Below, one piece after another: positions 7,777 to 16,465 of a stretch of DNA of 64,000 nt. The notes below the pieces were generated by a model. The model was not told the origin of the DNA, ran no database searches, and saw nothing but the letters and a program-made list of their open reading frames with translations. Both the position numbers and the translations under genes were made by a program. Location: contig NZ_CAMHSK010000005.1 in the NCBI RefSeq assembly GCF_946187725.1, positions 1 through 64,000 on the forward strand, in the 5' to 3' direction. How positions within the stretch are numbered: the first letter of the stretch is position 1; every line of letters starts with the position of its first letter. Origin of the DNA: an uncultured Treponema sp. Its GTDB lineage: Bacteria; Spirochaetota; Spirochaetia; Treponematales; Treponemataceae.

Positions 7777-8082
7777 ATGAGACATATTTACAAGGGACAG
7801 AAAGGAAAGGTTTCGTTTTTGCTTGCGGTAATGCTTGCGGCGTCACTTTGTCTTTCTGTCTTTTTTGTTTCTCAGCACATCGAGCACAATCATGAGGAAG
7901 AAGATTGCCAGGTTTGCGCCATTTTGCAAATCGCCAAGGCAAATTTCCAGAACCTCAATCTAGGTGTTTCTCTCTCCGTTCAAGTTCAGAACTTATCTTT
8001 AATTCCGTTCTCTTTTGTACTGGTTCTATCTTTCATTGTTTTTGCAACTCCAGTAACAGAAAAAATCAAACTCAACAACTGA
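7777..8082 (+). CDS. Small membrane protein with HxH...CxxC metal-type motif
   Basis: This 101-residue protein has an N-terminal transmembrane segment or uncleaved signal (KVSFLLAVMLAASLCLSVFF), a short polar loop HIEHNHEEEDCQVC whose His and Cys residues could bind zinc, and a second hydrophobic helix near the C-terminus. The start at 7777 follows GCGGAG. No named family is assigned. It lies directly behind the presumed metal-controlled promoter and 137 bases before the histidine-rich ZnuA, so a role in zinc handling at the membrane is inferred. A repeat element separates the two genes. Confidence 0.65.
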   Translation: MRHIYKGQKGKVSFLLAVMLAASLCLSVFFVSQHIEHNHEEEDCQVCAILQIAKANFQNLNLGVSLSVQVQNLSLIPFSFVLVLSFIVFATPVTEKIKLNN

Positions 8083-8104
8083 ATTCCTTTTTTACAGAAG
8101 ATGC

Positions 8105-8195
8105 TGCGCCCGCCGTGTAGCAGTGGCGAAGCCAGTCGAAAGCGAAAGTTTTCGACCGAGGGCTACTGAGCTGCGGAAGGGCGTAGGAAGTAAAA
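8105..8195. repeat. GC-rich dispersed repeat, copy B
   Basis: A GC-rich block starting GCGCCCGCCGTGTAGC and ending near GGAAGGGCG lies between the small membrane protein and znuA. It contains inverted words (GTAGC / GCTAC) and CGAAAGCGAAAG runs. It shares the CCGTGTAGC word with copy E (42170-42262). Confidence 0.55.
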
Positions 8196-8219
8196 TTGCG
8201 CTAAAAAAAGGAAAATAAA

Positions 8220-9284
8220 ATGAAAAAAATACTTACATTAATGACGGTATTGCTTGCTCTTTCAAGTTTCGCATTTGCAGGCAAAAAAAGTGAATCAAAA
8301 TCTGAAAAACTCAAAGTTGTTACTACGATTTTCCCGGAATATGACTGGGCAAAAGAAATCATAGATGAGAAGGTTGACAATGTGGAGCTTACTCTTCTTT
8401 TGAATAACGGCGTTGACCTGCACAGCTATTCGCCAAGCGTAAAGGACATCGCGAAGATTTCTGAGGCGGACATTTTCATTTATGTCGGCGGCGAGAGCGA
8501 TGAATGGGTTGATGATGTAATCAAGAATGCCAAGAATCCGAACATGAAAGTGATTAATCTTGTCGAGGTTTTGGGGGATCGCGTAAAGAACGAGGAAATT
8601 GTTGAGGGAATGCAGCATGGGCACCATCATCACGATGAGCACGGACACGACGACCATGACGATGATGACGAGCATGATCATCATGATGCGCATGAACATC
8701 ACCATGATGAACATGACGAGCACGCGCATCACCATCACGAAGAAGATGAAAAAGATGAGCATGTCTGGCTTTCTTTGAGATTCGCAAAAACTTTGTGTGG
8801 TGCAATTGCCGATGCTCTCTGCGAAAAAGATTCTGCAAATGCCACTGTATATAAGAAAAATCTTGCTTCTTACACAGCAAAACTTGATACCTTGGATGCA
8901 AAATATGTTGAGGCTGTTGAAAGTGCCCGAATCAAGACGGTGCTTTTTGGCGACCGCTTTCCGTTCCGATATCTTGTTGATGATTACAATTTGAAATACT
9001 ACGCTGCCTTTGCCGGATGTTCAGCAGAAAGCGAGGCAAGCTTCAAAACAATCGTTTTCCTTTCTGAAAAAGTGAATGAGCTTGACTTACAGGCTGTTTG
9101 CCAGATTGAAAGCGGAAACGGCAAAATTGCAAAGACAATCATTTCAAACAGCAAGAACAAAAAAGCTAAGGTTCTTACCTTTGATTCGCTGCAGTCAACA
9201 ACTGCAAAACAGATTAAAAAAGGCACGACATATCTTGGTGCAATGGAAAAGAATCTTGAAGTTTTGAAAGCGGCTTTGAAATAA
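8220..9284 (+). CDS. znuA: Zinc ABC transporter substrate-binding protein, His-rich
   Basis: This 354-residue protein has a signal peptide (MKKILTLMTVLLALSSFAFA), then the cluster A-I metal-binding fold: VVTTIFPEYDWAKEII, DLHSYSPSVKDI with a metal-ligand His, and HVWLSLRFAKTL with another. Residues about 132-180 form an acidic histidine-rich loop characteristic of ZnuA, which captures periplasmic Zn2+ for the permease. AAAGGA precedes the ATG. No znuB or znuC lies in this neighbourhood, so the partner permease must be elsewhere. It shares the presumed metal-regulated promoter at 7698 unless the repeat block carries its own. Confidence 0.9.
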   Translation: MKKILTLMTVLLALSSFAFAGKKSESKSEKLKVVTTIFPEYDWAKEIIDEKVDNVELTLLLNNGVDLHSYSPSVKDIAKISEADIFIYVGGESDEWVDDVIKNAKNPNMKVINLVEVLGDRVKNEEIVEGMQHGHHHHDEHGHDDHDDDDEHDHHDAHEHHHDEHDEHAHHHHEEDEKDEHVWLSLRFAKTLCGAIADALCEKDSANATVYKKNLASYTAKLDTLDAKYVEAVESARIKTVLFGDRFPFRYLVDDYNLKYYAAFAGCSAESEASFKTIVFLSEKVNELDLQAVCQIESGNGKIAKTIISNSKNKKAKVLTFDSLQSTTAKQIKKGTTYLGAMEKNLEVLKAALK

Positions 9285-9295
9285 TCGAATCAGAT

Positions 9296-9337
9296 AAAAA
9301 AAGTCATTGCCCCGTCTGTGGTTGCAATGACTTTTTT
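9296..9337. terminator. Bidirectional terminator between znuA and lipoprotein gene
   Basis: AGTCATTGC (9302-9310) pairs with GCAATGACT (9324-9332). An A-run precedes and a T-run follows, so it can serve both converging genes. Confidence 0.88.
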
Positions 9338-9372
9338 CATAAGAAAACAGCGTATTTTTGGACAGTTAATTT

Positions 9373-10275
9373 TTATTTAAACGGATCTTTCGACTGGTCA
9401 ACTGTCATCAGTTCATCAACATTTACACCGAAAGACATTCTTTGCATTGATTTCAGAACTTCCTGATAATTGTACGTCTTTTTTTCAACTTTTTGCTCGT
9501 TCAGTGCGGCCAGAACTTTTTTACACGGTTTATACTTTGCGGCTTTAGCAAAAAGCTCATTTCGGGGAACGGCCCTTGTCGTTGTTTTAAGAGATTCAAC
9601 AATCTGACACACAACCTGGTCGTCTTTTCTAGTGCTTACTGAATCAGCAGAAACAAACGCCTCCTGAACAGATTTTATCCCCGTATCATAATAGAAGATT
9701 TTAACAGATTTAGAATTTACTGCATCAGCTTCATCTTTTGCTTTAGAAACAATAGCGGCAAATTTCAATGGATTTTGCGGACTGTCAAGTTTTTGAGTCA
9801 AATCAGCATCGGAATACATATATGTTCGTTCGACAACAACGGCATTCTCACAATTAAAAGCAAGAACAGACTTATCAAGCCAGAAATCAATATTGTCATA
9901 GACGACATGATAATATACGGTTCCTTTAAAAGCGAGTTCATCAAGGGCTTCTGTTTTATCTGAATCTGTTTCTGCAGCAGAAGGTTTTGATTCAACATCC
10001 GGAATCATTTTTGTGTCAATTACGCCGTCAAGTTCAAGAACAGGAATATCCGTTCCGGCAGCAAGTTTAATCACCGGATGCATGGCAGAATCACGCCCAA
10101 CAAGGCAAAGTTCGGCATTCTTTCGCAATATTTTTCCTTCGATAAAGGTTTCCTGAATCACAGGCTCTTCAACTTCAACTGGCTCTACAAATTCTTCTTC
10201 AGTCTTATTCTTTAAGCAAGCAATATTTATGAACGCAAATACAATCAAAATAAAAACAGATACTTTAAATTTCAT
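9373..10275 (-). CDS. Lipoprotein of unknown function
   Basis: This is a 300-residue secreted protein. The N-terminus MKFKVSVFILIVFAFINIAC ends in a lipobox, so it is lipid-anchored. A glutamate/proline-rich stalk follows (EEEFVEPVEVEEP). The rest shows two regions resembling bacterial SH3-like barrels (around EGKILRKNAELCLVGRDS and ENAVVVERTYMYSDADL), a pattern common in spirochaetal surface lipoproteins. The start at 10275 gives a clean signal; an ATG six codons upstream is also in frame and neither has a good ribosome binding site. No function is assigned. Confidence 0.72.
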   Translation of the reverse strand: MKFKVSVFILIVFAFINIACLKNKTEEEFVEPVEVEEPVIQETFIEGKILRKNAELCLVGRDSAMHPVIKLAAGTDIPVLELDGVIDTKMIPDVESKPSAAETDSDKTEALDELAFKGTVYYHVVYDNIDFWLDKSVLAFNCENAVVVERTYMYSDADLTQKLDSPQNPLKFAAIVSKAKDEADAVNSKSVKIFYYDTGIKSVQEAFVSADSVSTRKDDQVVCQIVESLKTTTRAVPRNELFAKAAKYKPCKKVLAALNEQKVEKKTYNYQEVLKSMQRMSFGVNVDELMTVDQSKDPFK

Positions 10276-10377
10276 ACTATTTATTTTCGGCATTTAGAGA
10301 ATAAAATTTGAATCCAAGCGATTTTTAATGAATCCGGTCAGGCTCTTCAATCTCGCTAAACAAAAATCTTGGTTTTA

Positions 10378-10386
10378 TGCTATAAT
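10378..10386 (+). promoter_or_regulatory. Extended -10 promoter of the ABC-F gene
   Basis: TGCTATAAT is a perfect extended -10. The message would start near 10393. The palindrome TGTTCGAACA (10403-10412) lies in the short leader and is a possible operator. Confidence 0.6.
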
Positions 10387-10421
10387 TCGCAACAAATAAA
10401 GGTGTTCGAACAGGTCTAATT

Positions 10422-12392
10422 ATGAATATTTTGTCTATTTCAGGACTTTCCAAAATGGGGCGTGAAGCTCCACTTTTTAAGAATGTCACTTTTGGTCTCA
10501 ATGAAGGCGAAAAAGCTGCGATTATCGGCCGCAATGGAACCGGAAAATCTACGCTTCTCAATGTTATTGCAGGTGTTTTGAATGCCGATGAAGGACAAGT
10601 TATTATAAATAAACTATCGGGAGTTAGTTATCTTCCGCAAAATCCCGATTTTGATACAGAAAACACAATCCGCGAGCATATATTCAAATCAAAAAGCCCG
10701 AAACTTGAAATAATCAACGAATACGAAGACCTCTGCGATAAAATGAGTGCAGGTCTCAGCAACGCTCAGCAAAAACGCTTCGATGAACTTACGCTTGAAA
10801 TGGACCAGGGCAATCTATGGAACTACGAAAGTCAGATTCGCTCAATCCTCGGCACACTTGGAATCAATGACCTTTCCCGCAAAATGGGAACTCTTTCAGG
10901 AGGAATGGTCAAAAAAGTTGCGCTTGCACAGGTTCTTGTAGAAGATACAAAGCTCCTTCTCCTTGACGAGCCGACCAACCACCTCGACATACAGACGATT
11001 TACTGGCTGCAAAATTATCTTCATGACACACAGCGTACGGTTCTCATGGTCACACACGACCGCTACTTTCTCGATGCAGTCTGCACAAATATCTATGAAC
11101 TGTTTCGCACGACAATCAAGCTTTATCAGGGCAATTATTCGACCTATCTCGAAAAGAAAGAAATTGAAGCCGAAATCGAAGAAAACACCGAACGGCGAAT
11201 TGAAAGCGTGCTTCGTTTTGAGCGTGACTGGCTGCGGCGAGGTCCTTGTGCGCGCGGAACAAAGGCAAAGGCACGAATCCAGCGCGACATGCAGCTGATT
11301 AACCGCGAAAAATTTGCAAAGGACAAGGGCTTTCAGTTTGAAGTTGCAGGCCGTCGTCTTGGCGGAAAAATTCTTGAATTGCATGGGATTTCAAAAAATT
11401 TTATAAAGACTAACGAAACCTCGCCGGTTCTCCGTGATTTTTCTTACACCTTCAGCAAGGGTGAAAAAATCGGAATTTTCGGCGGGAACGGCTCTGGAAA
11501 ATCGACGCTATTGAATATCATCACCGGGCTTATTCCGCCTGATTCGGGCGAGATTGTCAAAGGCGAAAACACATTTTTTGGCTACTACCAGCAGAATCCA
11601 GTCTTCAAGGATTTGAGTCTGACCGTGCTCGAATACATCAAAGAAGCCGCGGATGTCGTTGAGATGAATGACGGCCGTACTTTGAGCGCAAGTCTTTTCC
11701 TTAAACAGTTCGGTTTTGAGGGCAAAATTCAACATTCAATGCTTTCAACTTTGAGTGGCGGTGAGCGCAAGCGTGTTTTCCTCGTGCGCCTTTTAATTTC
11801 CAACCCGAACTTCCTGATTCTCGACGAGCCGACCAACGACTTTGACATTTTTACGATGAATATCCTTGAAGATTTCCTGCTCGATTACAAAGGGTGCCTA
11901 CTCATCGTTAGCCATGACCGTTACTTCATGGATAAAATTGCCGACACAATGTTCATCATGGAAGAAGATGGCTCTGTTTCCGGCTTTGTTGGCAAGTGCT
12001 CTGAATATATCGAATACCTTGAAGAAACGGAAAGCGGAAAGTTAAAAGCGGAAAATGGAACCCAGAAAGATAAAAATTCAGGAAAACTTGCTAATAACAG
12101 TTCAAATAATCTAAAGGGGAAAGCCGTTTCAGGCACAGCCTTCAACGAGACTCTCTCAAATCAGCCCGCAACGCCCCCGAAAGCTCGCAAAAAGACTTTT
12201 AAGGAACAGCGGGAATTTGAATCACTCGAAGCAGAAATCATGGAGCTGGAAGAAAAAAAATCTGAACTTGAACAGCTTATGATTTCTTCGGATTACGCCA
12301 TTGTTCAGAAAGCCGGTGAAGAATATAAATCTGTCGAAGAAAAACTCAATGCTGATTACGCGCGCTGGGAAGAACTGGCAGAGTTGGGCTAG
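10422..12392 (+). CDS. ABC-F family ATPase (ribosome-associated, Uup/EttA type)
   Basis: The 656 residues hold two ABC ATPase domains and no membrane segments. Domain 1: Walker A GRNGTGKST (36-44), LSGGM about 156, DEPTNHLD about 182. Domain 2: Walker A GGNGSGKST about 353, LSGGERKR about 443, DEPTNDFD about 468. The C-terminus ends in a charged coiled coil, as in Uup. ABC-F proteins act on the ribosome rather than in transport. Between domain 2 and the coiled coil lies a low-complexity linker (residues about 535-590) whose DNA has GGAAAG-type near-repeats, suggesting inserted simple sequence. It is transcribed alone and converges with hrpB. Confidence 0.9.
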   Translation: MNILSISGLSKMGREAPLFKNVTFGLNEGEKAAIIGRNGTGKSTLLNVIAGVLNADEGQVIINKLSGVSYLPQNPDFDTENTIREHIFKSKSPKLEIINEYEDLCDKMSAGLSNAQQKRFDELTLEMDQGNLWNYESQIRSILGTLGINDLSRKMGTLSGGMVKKVALAQVLVEDTKLLLLDEPTNHLDIQTIYWLQNYLHDTQRTVLMVTHDRYFLDAVCTNIYELFRTTIKLYQGNYSTYLEKKEIEAEIEENTERRIESVLRFERDWLRRGPCARGTKAKARIQRDMQLINREKFAKDKGFQFEVAGRRLGGKILELHGISKNFIKTNETSPVLRDFSYTFSKGEKIGIFGGNGSGKSTLLNIITGLIPPDSGEIVKGENTFFGYYQQNPVFKDLSLTVLEYIKEAADVVEMNDGRTLSASLFLKQFGFEGKIQHSMLSTLSGGERKRVFLVRLLISNPNFLILDEPTNDFDIFTMNILEDFLLDYKGCLLIVSHDRYFMDKIADTMFIMEEDGSVSGFVGKCSEYIEYLEETESGKLKAENGTQKDKNSGKLANNSSNNLKGKAVSGTAFNETLSNQPATPPKARKKTFKEQREFESLEAEIMELEEKKSELEQLMISSDYAIVQKAGEEYKSVEEKLNADYARWEELAELG

Positions 12393-12433
12393 TTCATAAA
12401 AGCCAATTTACGGCAAGTGTTAATCAACATTTC

Positions 12434-14902
12434 CTAGTCGCGCTCACTTACCCGATAATCCCAATTGTGCTTTGGGTAGCGTCCTTTCATCTCTTTGCAG
12501 ATTTCAGTCCAGGCACCGCTCCAAAAATGCTCCAAATCATCCGTAATTTGAAGCGGGCGACTGGCCGGGGAAAGCAACTTTAACAGAACGGGCTTACCCA
12601 AAATCTTTGGTGTTTCAAAACAGCCAAAAATCTGCTGAATTATAATTTCAAGTGTCGGCTGAATTTCTCCATCAGCTTTCTTTTCATACTTGATTTTACG
12701 CTTTCTTCCGTTGGGCAAAGTAATCTGCAACGGAACTTTTGAATCAATATCCGCTCCATCTAAATACCAGTAAAGTGCATCAAAAATATCCTGCGCGTTG
12801 ATTTTTTGTGACTTAACGAACGGTCGTAACCATTTTTCAGCATTTTGAGAGAGAGAAGCATATTTTTCACCAAGTTCATCGGCCTTTTTTTCAGCATATT
12901 TAATATAAAACTCTGCTCTAAGCAAAAACTCTTCTATTCGGCCATCAAGAGGCAGAGAAGTTAAACCTCTTTTTCTCACCAGGTCACAAAGTGCCAACGC
13001 AAAATCACCAGAATCCGCAGGCATTTTCTTTTCTTTCAGGACAAGCTCTCCGTAAACCGTAATTTCTTTTTTCTGAATCGAAAGATTCTTAAAATCATTT
13101 CCATTCGATTGCCCGACAAACTCAATTCTAATCTCTGTCTTCGCATGATTCTTTAAGAAATTTTCTGCCTGTTCATCAGATACACACTCAAACGAATAGA
13201 TTTTTCCTGTCCGCTCACCAGCATCAACTTCTGGAGCAACAATCCATTTCGGAAAACCAGATGAAATTGCTGTATTACGAAATTTTGTCTGTGAAACAAG
13301 ATTTTCCCGCGTTAGCCAGGCTGTCCGGCCAGAAGGAAAGTGATATTCGGCACGCTCTGCATTCAACGGCGTTTGTAATGAAAGCATTGCAAGACGATCC
13401 GGAAATCCCGACAAAACAGGAACCGTCATCTTCTCTGATTGAGCAAAATCCTGTCGTTCTTGTGAAAGCCTCTTTTTTAAGTCATTAAGAAAAATCTGCT
13501 GTCGTTCAACACTTGCTTCCGCATATTCACTAAATGGAAGAGCAGATTCAGCACCGCCCGCCAATGCTACACAAGCCAAACGCGGGTGAAGGCCAAGCTT
13601 CAAAATAGCCTTTCCTTTCGTCGTAATTTTATAAAAATCAGTGCCTGCCGAATTTCGTTTTACTTCAAGACAGTCAAGCATTTCAAGAAGCATACAGGCC
13701 GCTTTCCATGCAGAAGCATTCGGCACCGTAAGCCAGGACAGTTTTTCAATTTCACAAGAGCCCCATTGCGCACATTCGAGGACAAGCTGAGTCAAATCAG
13801 CACGAAGAATTTCCGGCACATTCTGTTCAATTAGCGGGTCATTTTTATCCCAAAGACGGATACATTTTCCTGCAGCAAGACGACCTGCACGACCCGCACG
13901 CTGCTCTGCACTAAAACGACTTTCTTTTTCCGTAACAAGATGTTCCATTCCAAGTGCGACATTCATTTTGTTCATGCGGCAAAGTCCAGAATCAATTACA
14001 ACCCTGACACCAGGAACAGTCAGCGAAGTTTCGGCAATCGCAGAAGAAAGAATCACACGCTGGCAAGAATCTTTTGCAAGCGGTGAAAGAACCTTCCGCT
14101 GTTCAGAAACTGGAACCGACGAATGAAGAATCAGAATTTCAGTATTTAGATTTTGATTTGACAGCAGAAGTTCAAGTTCCGATTTGGTCTTTCGGATTTC
14201 ATAAATGCCTGGCAGGAAAGCCAGCAAAGTTTCTCCATATCCGCGCATTGCATTTTTGTTCACTTCATCAAAAATTGCTTCAGCTACGCTTACATTCGGC
14301 TTATATTCAATCTCAACTGGAAACTGCCGCCCCGGAATTTGCATCACAGGTGCCGGTTTTTCTTTATTTCCCAAATATTCAGACAGCGAACGAGAATTTA
14401 TAGTCGCGCTCATAACGATTACAAACAAATCGTCACGAAGCAGCATTGTTTCTTTTAAAAAAGCAAGTGCCAAATCAGAATGAATAGAGCGTTCATGAAA
14501 TTCATCCAAAACAATCACGCTCACATCTTCAAGAAGTGGATCGGCCTGCAAACGACGAGTCAAAATGGCCTCAGTGATTACTTCAAGGCGCGTCGCTGAA
14601 GAGGTTTTTGAATCGAGATGAAGCCTGTAGCCCACAGATTTTCCAGTCTCTTCTCCAAGCAAATCAGAAAGCCTGTCGGCAATCGCTCTGGCTGCAAGTC
14701 GGCGTGGTTCAAGCATGAGAATCTTGCCTTCAAAATGTTCAAGAAGAGCAATTGGAACAGCGGTCGATTTTCCTGCTGCAGTCTCGGCCGTAAGCACCAA
14801 AAACCGAGATTCAGAAGACTTCAGCGTATCACAAATCTCATTAAGAAACGGAACAACCGGAAGAGAAGAAAGCAAATCGTGAGCACGAGAAAAATCAGGC
14901 AT
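12434..14902 (-). CDS. hrpB: ATP-dependent helicase HrpB
   Basis: This 822-residue DEAH-type helicase has Walker A AETAAGKST (39-47), DEFH (133-136), the SAT motif MSATI, and QRAGRAGR (motif VI). It is followed by the helicase-associated domain and the HrpB-specific C-terminal region ending near WRPHNWDY-like sequence (KGRYPKHNWDYRVSERD). Length and order match HrpB. The cellular role of HrpB is poorly defined; an RNA-linked function is expected. No Shine-Dalgarno is seen before the ATG at 14902 and TATTAT lies nine bases upstream, so the message may be nearly leaderless. It converges with the ABC-F gene. Confidence 0.93.
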   Translation of the reverse strand: MPDFSRAHDLLSSLPVVPFLNEICDTLKSSESRFLVLTAETAAGKSTAVPIALLEHFEGKILMLEPRRLAARAIADRLSDLLGEETGKSVGYRLHLDSKTSSATRLEVITEAILTRRLQADPLLEDVSVIVLDEFHERSIHSDLALAFLKETMLLRDDLFVIVMSATINSRSLSEYLGNKEKPAPVMQIPGRQFPVEIEYKPNVSVAEAIFDEVNKNAMRGYGETLLAFLPGIYEIRKTKSELELLLSNQNLNTEILILHSSVPVSEQRKVLSPLAKDSCQRVILSSAIAETSLTVPGVRVVIDSGLCRMNKMNVALGMEHLVTEKESRFSAEQRAGRAGRLAAGKCIRLWDKNDPLIEQNVPEILRADLTQLVLECAQWGSCEIEKLSWLTVPNASAWKAACMLLEMLDCLEVKRNSAGTDFYKITTKGKAILKLGLHPRLACVALAGGAESALPFSEYAEASVERQQIFLNDLKKRLSQERQDFAQSEKMTVPVLSGFPDRLAMLSLQTPLNAERAEYHFPSGRTAWLTRENLVSQTKFRNTAISSGFPKWIVAPEVDAGERTGKIYSFECVSDEQAENFLKNHAKTEIRIEFVGQSNGNDFKNLSIQKKEITVYGELVLKEKKMPADSGDFALALCDLVRKRGLTSLPLDGRIEEFLLRAEFYIKYAEKKADELGEKYASLSQNAEKWLRPFVKSQKINAQDIFDALYWYLDGADIDSKVPLQITLPNGRKRKIKYEKKADGEIQPTLEIIIQQIFGCFETPKILGKPVLLKLLSPASRPLQITDDLEHFWSGAWTEICKEMKGRYPKHNWDYRVSERD

Positions 14903-14945
14903 ATAAAAGAAATAATAAAACTATCGTTAGTTTTTTAAATCAGAT

Positions 14946-15527
14946 TTATCGAATGAAATTCGTCCAGACTTTCTTTTCAGATTCTGGTTGTGCGACACCA
15001 GCACTCTTTCCGGCTTCAATGCTCTTTAAAATCCATGCCATGTTTCGGCCGATTGTGTGCATAATCTGGATTCCTTCTTCGTCTTTCATAACATCATCGC
15101 CATTTGAACCGTGAACCATGTTCCAGTAACGTGAAGTAATGACAGGCTGCTGAGCATAAGTGATGTATTTGTTCAGAACATCGAGACAAGCTGTTGTGCC
15201 TGCACGGCGGGCAACAGTAACCGCTGCGGCTGGCTTAAAGCGAAGATATTTTTCTCCTTTCCAATAGAGCCTGTCTAGGAATGCAACCATTTCACCACTC
15301 GGAGAAGCATAATAGACAGGCGAACCGAGTACGATTCCGTCTGCGCTTTGCAACTTTTCAACCGCTTCATCAACAAGAGCGTCAATCTCGCCAGTGAGGG
15401 CTTTTCCACCGACCCAAAAAATCTCTGTGTCGATGCCATTTTCTTTGAGTGAATCAGCGACAAGATTCAATGCCGTGTAAGTGCTGCCTTTTTCGTTTCG
15501 GCTTCCATTAAAAAGAATTACTTTCAT
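14946..15527 (-). CDS. Flavodoxin-like NAD(P)H-dependent FMN oxidoreductase
   Basis: These 193 residues start with the flavodoxin fold: VILFNGSRNEKGSTYTALNL binds the FMN phosphate, and GIVLGSPVYYASPSGEMVAFLDR is the conserved second flavin loop of the flavodoxin_5/NADPH-dependent FMN reductase group. It reduces quinones or other electrophiles, or supplies electrons to Fe-S proteins. AGGAGAAAAGC precedes the ATG. The gene is divergent from a Crp/Fnr regulator with only 44 bases between the start codons, so common redox control is plausible. Confidence 0.86.
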   Translation of the reverse strand: MKVILFNGSRNEKGSTYTALNLVADSLKENGIDTEIFWVGGKALTGEIDALVDEAVEKLQSADGIVLGSPVYYASPSGEMVAFLDRLYWKGEKYLRFKPAAAVTVARRAGTTACLDVLNKYITYAQQPVITSRYWNMVHGSNGDDVMKDEEGIQIMHTIGRNMAWILKSIEAGKSAGVAQPESEKKVWTNFIR

Positions 15528-15555
15528 GCTTTTCTCCTCTTTTGTTGGTTTCCTA

Positions 15556-15564
15556 TGTTATAAT
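15556..15564 (+). promoter_or_regulatory. Extended -10 promoter of the Crp/Fnr gene, leaderless
   Basis: TGTTATAAT is a perfect extended -10, seven bases before the ATG at 15572. There is no room for a leader or Shine-Dalgarno. Confidence 0.7.
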
Positions 15565-15571
15565 CAGATTT

Positions 15572-16204
15572 ATGGAAAATCAAGCATCACTTTTTTCTTT
15601 CTGGGAAAATCTTACGACTGAACAAAAGAACTTTCTCGCAAATTCCGCACGAACGGAGATTTTTCCCCAGAACAAACTGATTCACCGCACGGACGGAGAA
15701 TGCCGTGGAATCATGGCAGTTATCTGTGGAGCACTGCGTGTCTATTGCGTTTCCGACGAAGGCCGTGAAGTCACGCTTTACCGGGTAGAAAGCGGCGATG
15801 TATGCATTCTTTCGGCTTCCTGCCTGATGGATTCGATTGTTTTTGATGTTCTGATTGAAGCAATTGGCGAAACAAAAGTCTGCCTGATTCCGTCACAGGC
15901 ACTCCACAAAGTTGAAAAAGAAAATCCTCTCGTTGAGCTTTACATCTATAAAAATGCGACCGAAAAATTTTCCGAAGTGCTATGGACACTCCAGCAGCTT
16001 CTTTTTATGAAAATTGACCAGAGGATAACCGCTTTCCTGCACGATGAATCCTTGCGTCAGAAAAGCACGGTTCTGTCGATTAAGCATGAAGATATTGCCA
16101 AAGAAATCGGCAGCGTGCGAGAAGTCGTCTCCAAAACGCTCAAATATCTGGAAGAAGAAGGACTCGTCCGGCTCGGTCGCGGAAAGATTGAAATTCTTAA
16201 GTAA
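15572..16204 (+). CDS. Crp/Fnr-family transcriptional regulator
   Basis: This 210-residue protein has an N-terminal cyclic-nucleotide-binding-like beta barrel (about 20-120), a dimerisation helix, and a C-terminal winged helix-turn-helix. The recognition helix is GSVREVVSKTLKYLEEEG. It keeps the R-E and the following S-K, a blend of CRP (R-E-x-x-G-R) and FNR (E-x-x-S-R) contacts, so a TGTGA or TTGA-like half-site is expected. Several cysteines sit in the barrel, but not the FNR N-terminal cluster. The start at 15572 is set by the promoter; no ribosome binding site exists. Its neighbours are Fe-S and redox proteins, and TGTGA-N5-TCACA at 17276 is a plausible target. Confidence 0.88.
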   Translation: MENQASLFSFWENLTTEQKNFLANSARTEIFPQNKLIHRTDGECRGIMAVICGALRVYCVSDEGREVTLYRVESGDVCILSASCLMDSIVFDVLIEAIGETKVCLIPSQALHKVEKENPLVELYIYKNATEKFSEVLWTLQQLLFMKIDQRITAFLHDESLRQKSTVLSIKHEDIAKEIGSVREVVSKTLKYLEEEGLVRLGRGKIEILK

Positions 16205-16258
16205 CTTTGTCACATACGATTTTTGATTTCCCGGTTATCTTTACGCTAAGAGGTAGCT

Positions 16259-16465
16259 ATGAAATCAAAAAAATATGCTTCTGTTGACGAAAAAAGATGT
16301 GTCGCTTGCGGAGCTTGTGCGAATGTGTGTCCGCGCGGGGCAATTTCTGTCTTTCACGGTTGTTTTGCCCGCGTTGATTCAGAGATTTGCGTTGGCTGCG
16401 GCTTGTGCGGAAAAACCTGTCCGGTCGGTTGCATTGCGCCAGTTTTGCGGGAGGTAGAAGCATGA
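16259..16465 (+). CDS. Small 2[4Fe-4S]-type ferredoxin
   Basis: This 68-residue protein carries two ferredoxin motifs: Cys14, 17, 20, 24 (CVACGACANVCPRG) and Cys44, 47, 50, 54 (CVGCGLCGKTCP), plus extra Cys35 and Cys58. TAAGAGG precedes the ATG. It overlaps the next gene by ATGA. It probably hands electrons to or from the adjoining membrane Fe-S protein. Upstream, the half-site TCACA at 16210-16214 lies about 40 bases before a predicted start, where a class II Crp/Fnr activator would bind; its partner half is degenerate. Confidence 0.88.
   Translation: MKSKKYASVDEKRCVACGACANVCPRGAISVFHGCFARVDSEICVGCGLCGKTCPVGCIAPVLREVEA

Noticed and set aside
8554-8901. Long open frames on the minus strand opposite the histidine-rich part of znuA
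   Set aside because: They arise from the CAT/GAT-rich repeat coding for His and Asp on the plus strand and have no start signals or family resemblance.
10403-10412. TGTTCGAACA as a LexA/SOS box for the ABC-F gene
   Set aside because: Known LexA boxes have GAAC-N4-GTTC or CTGT-N8-ACAG order; this palindrome has the halves the other way round.
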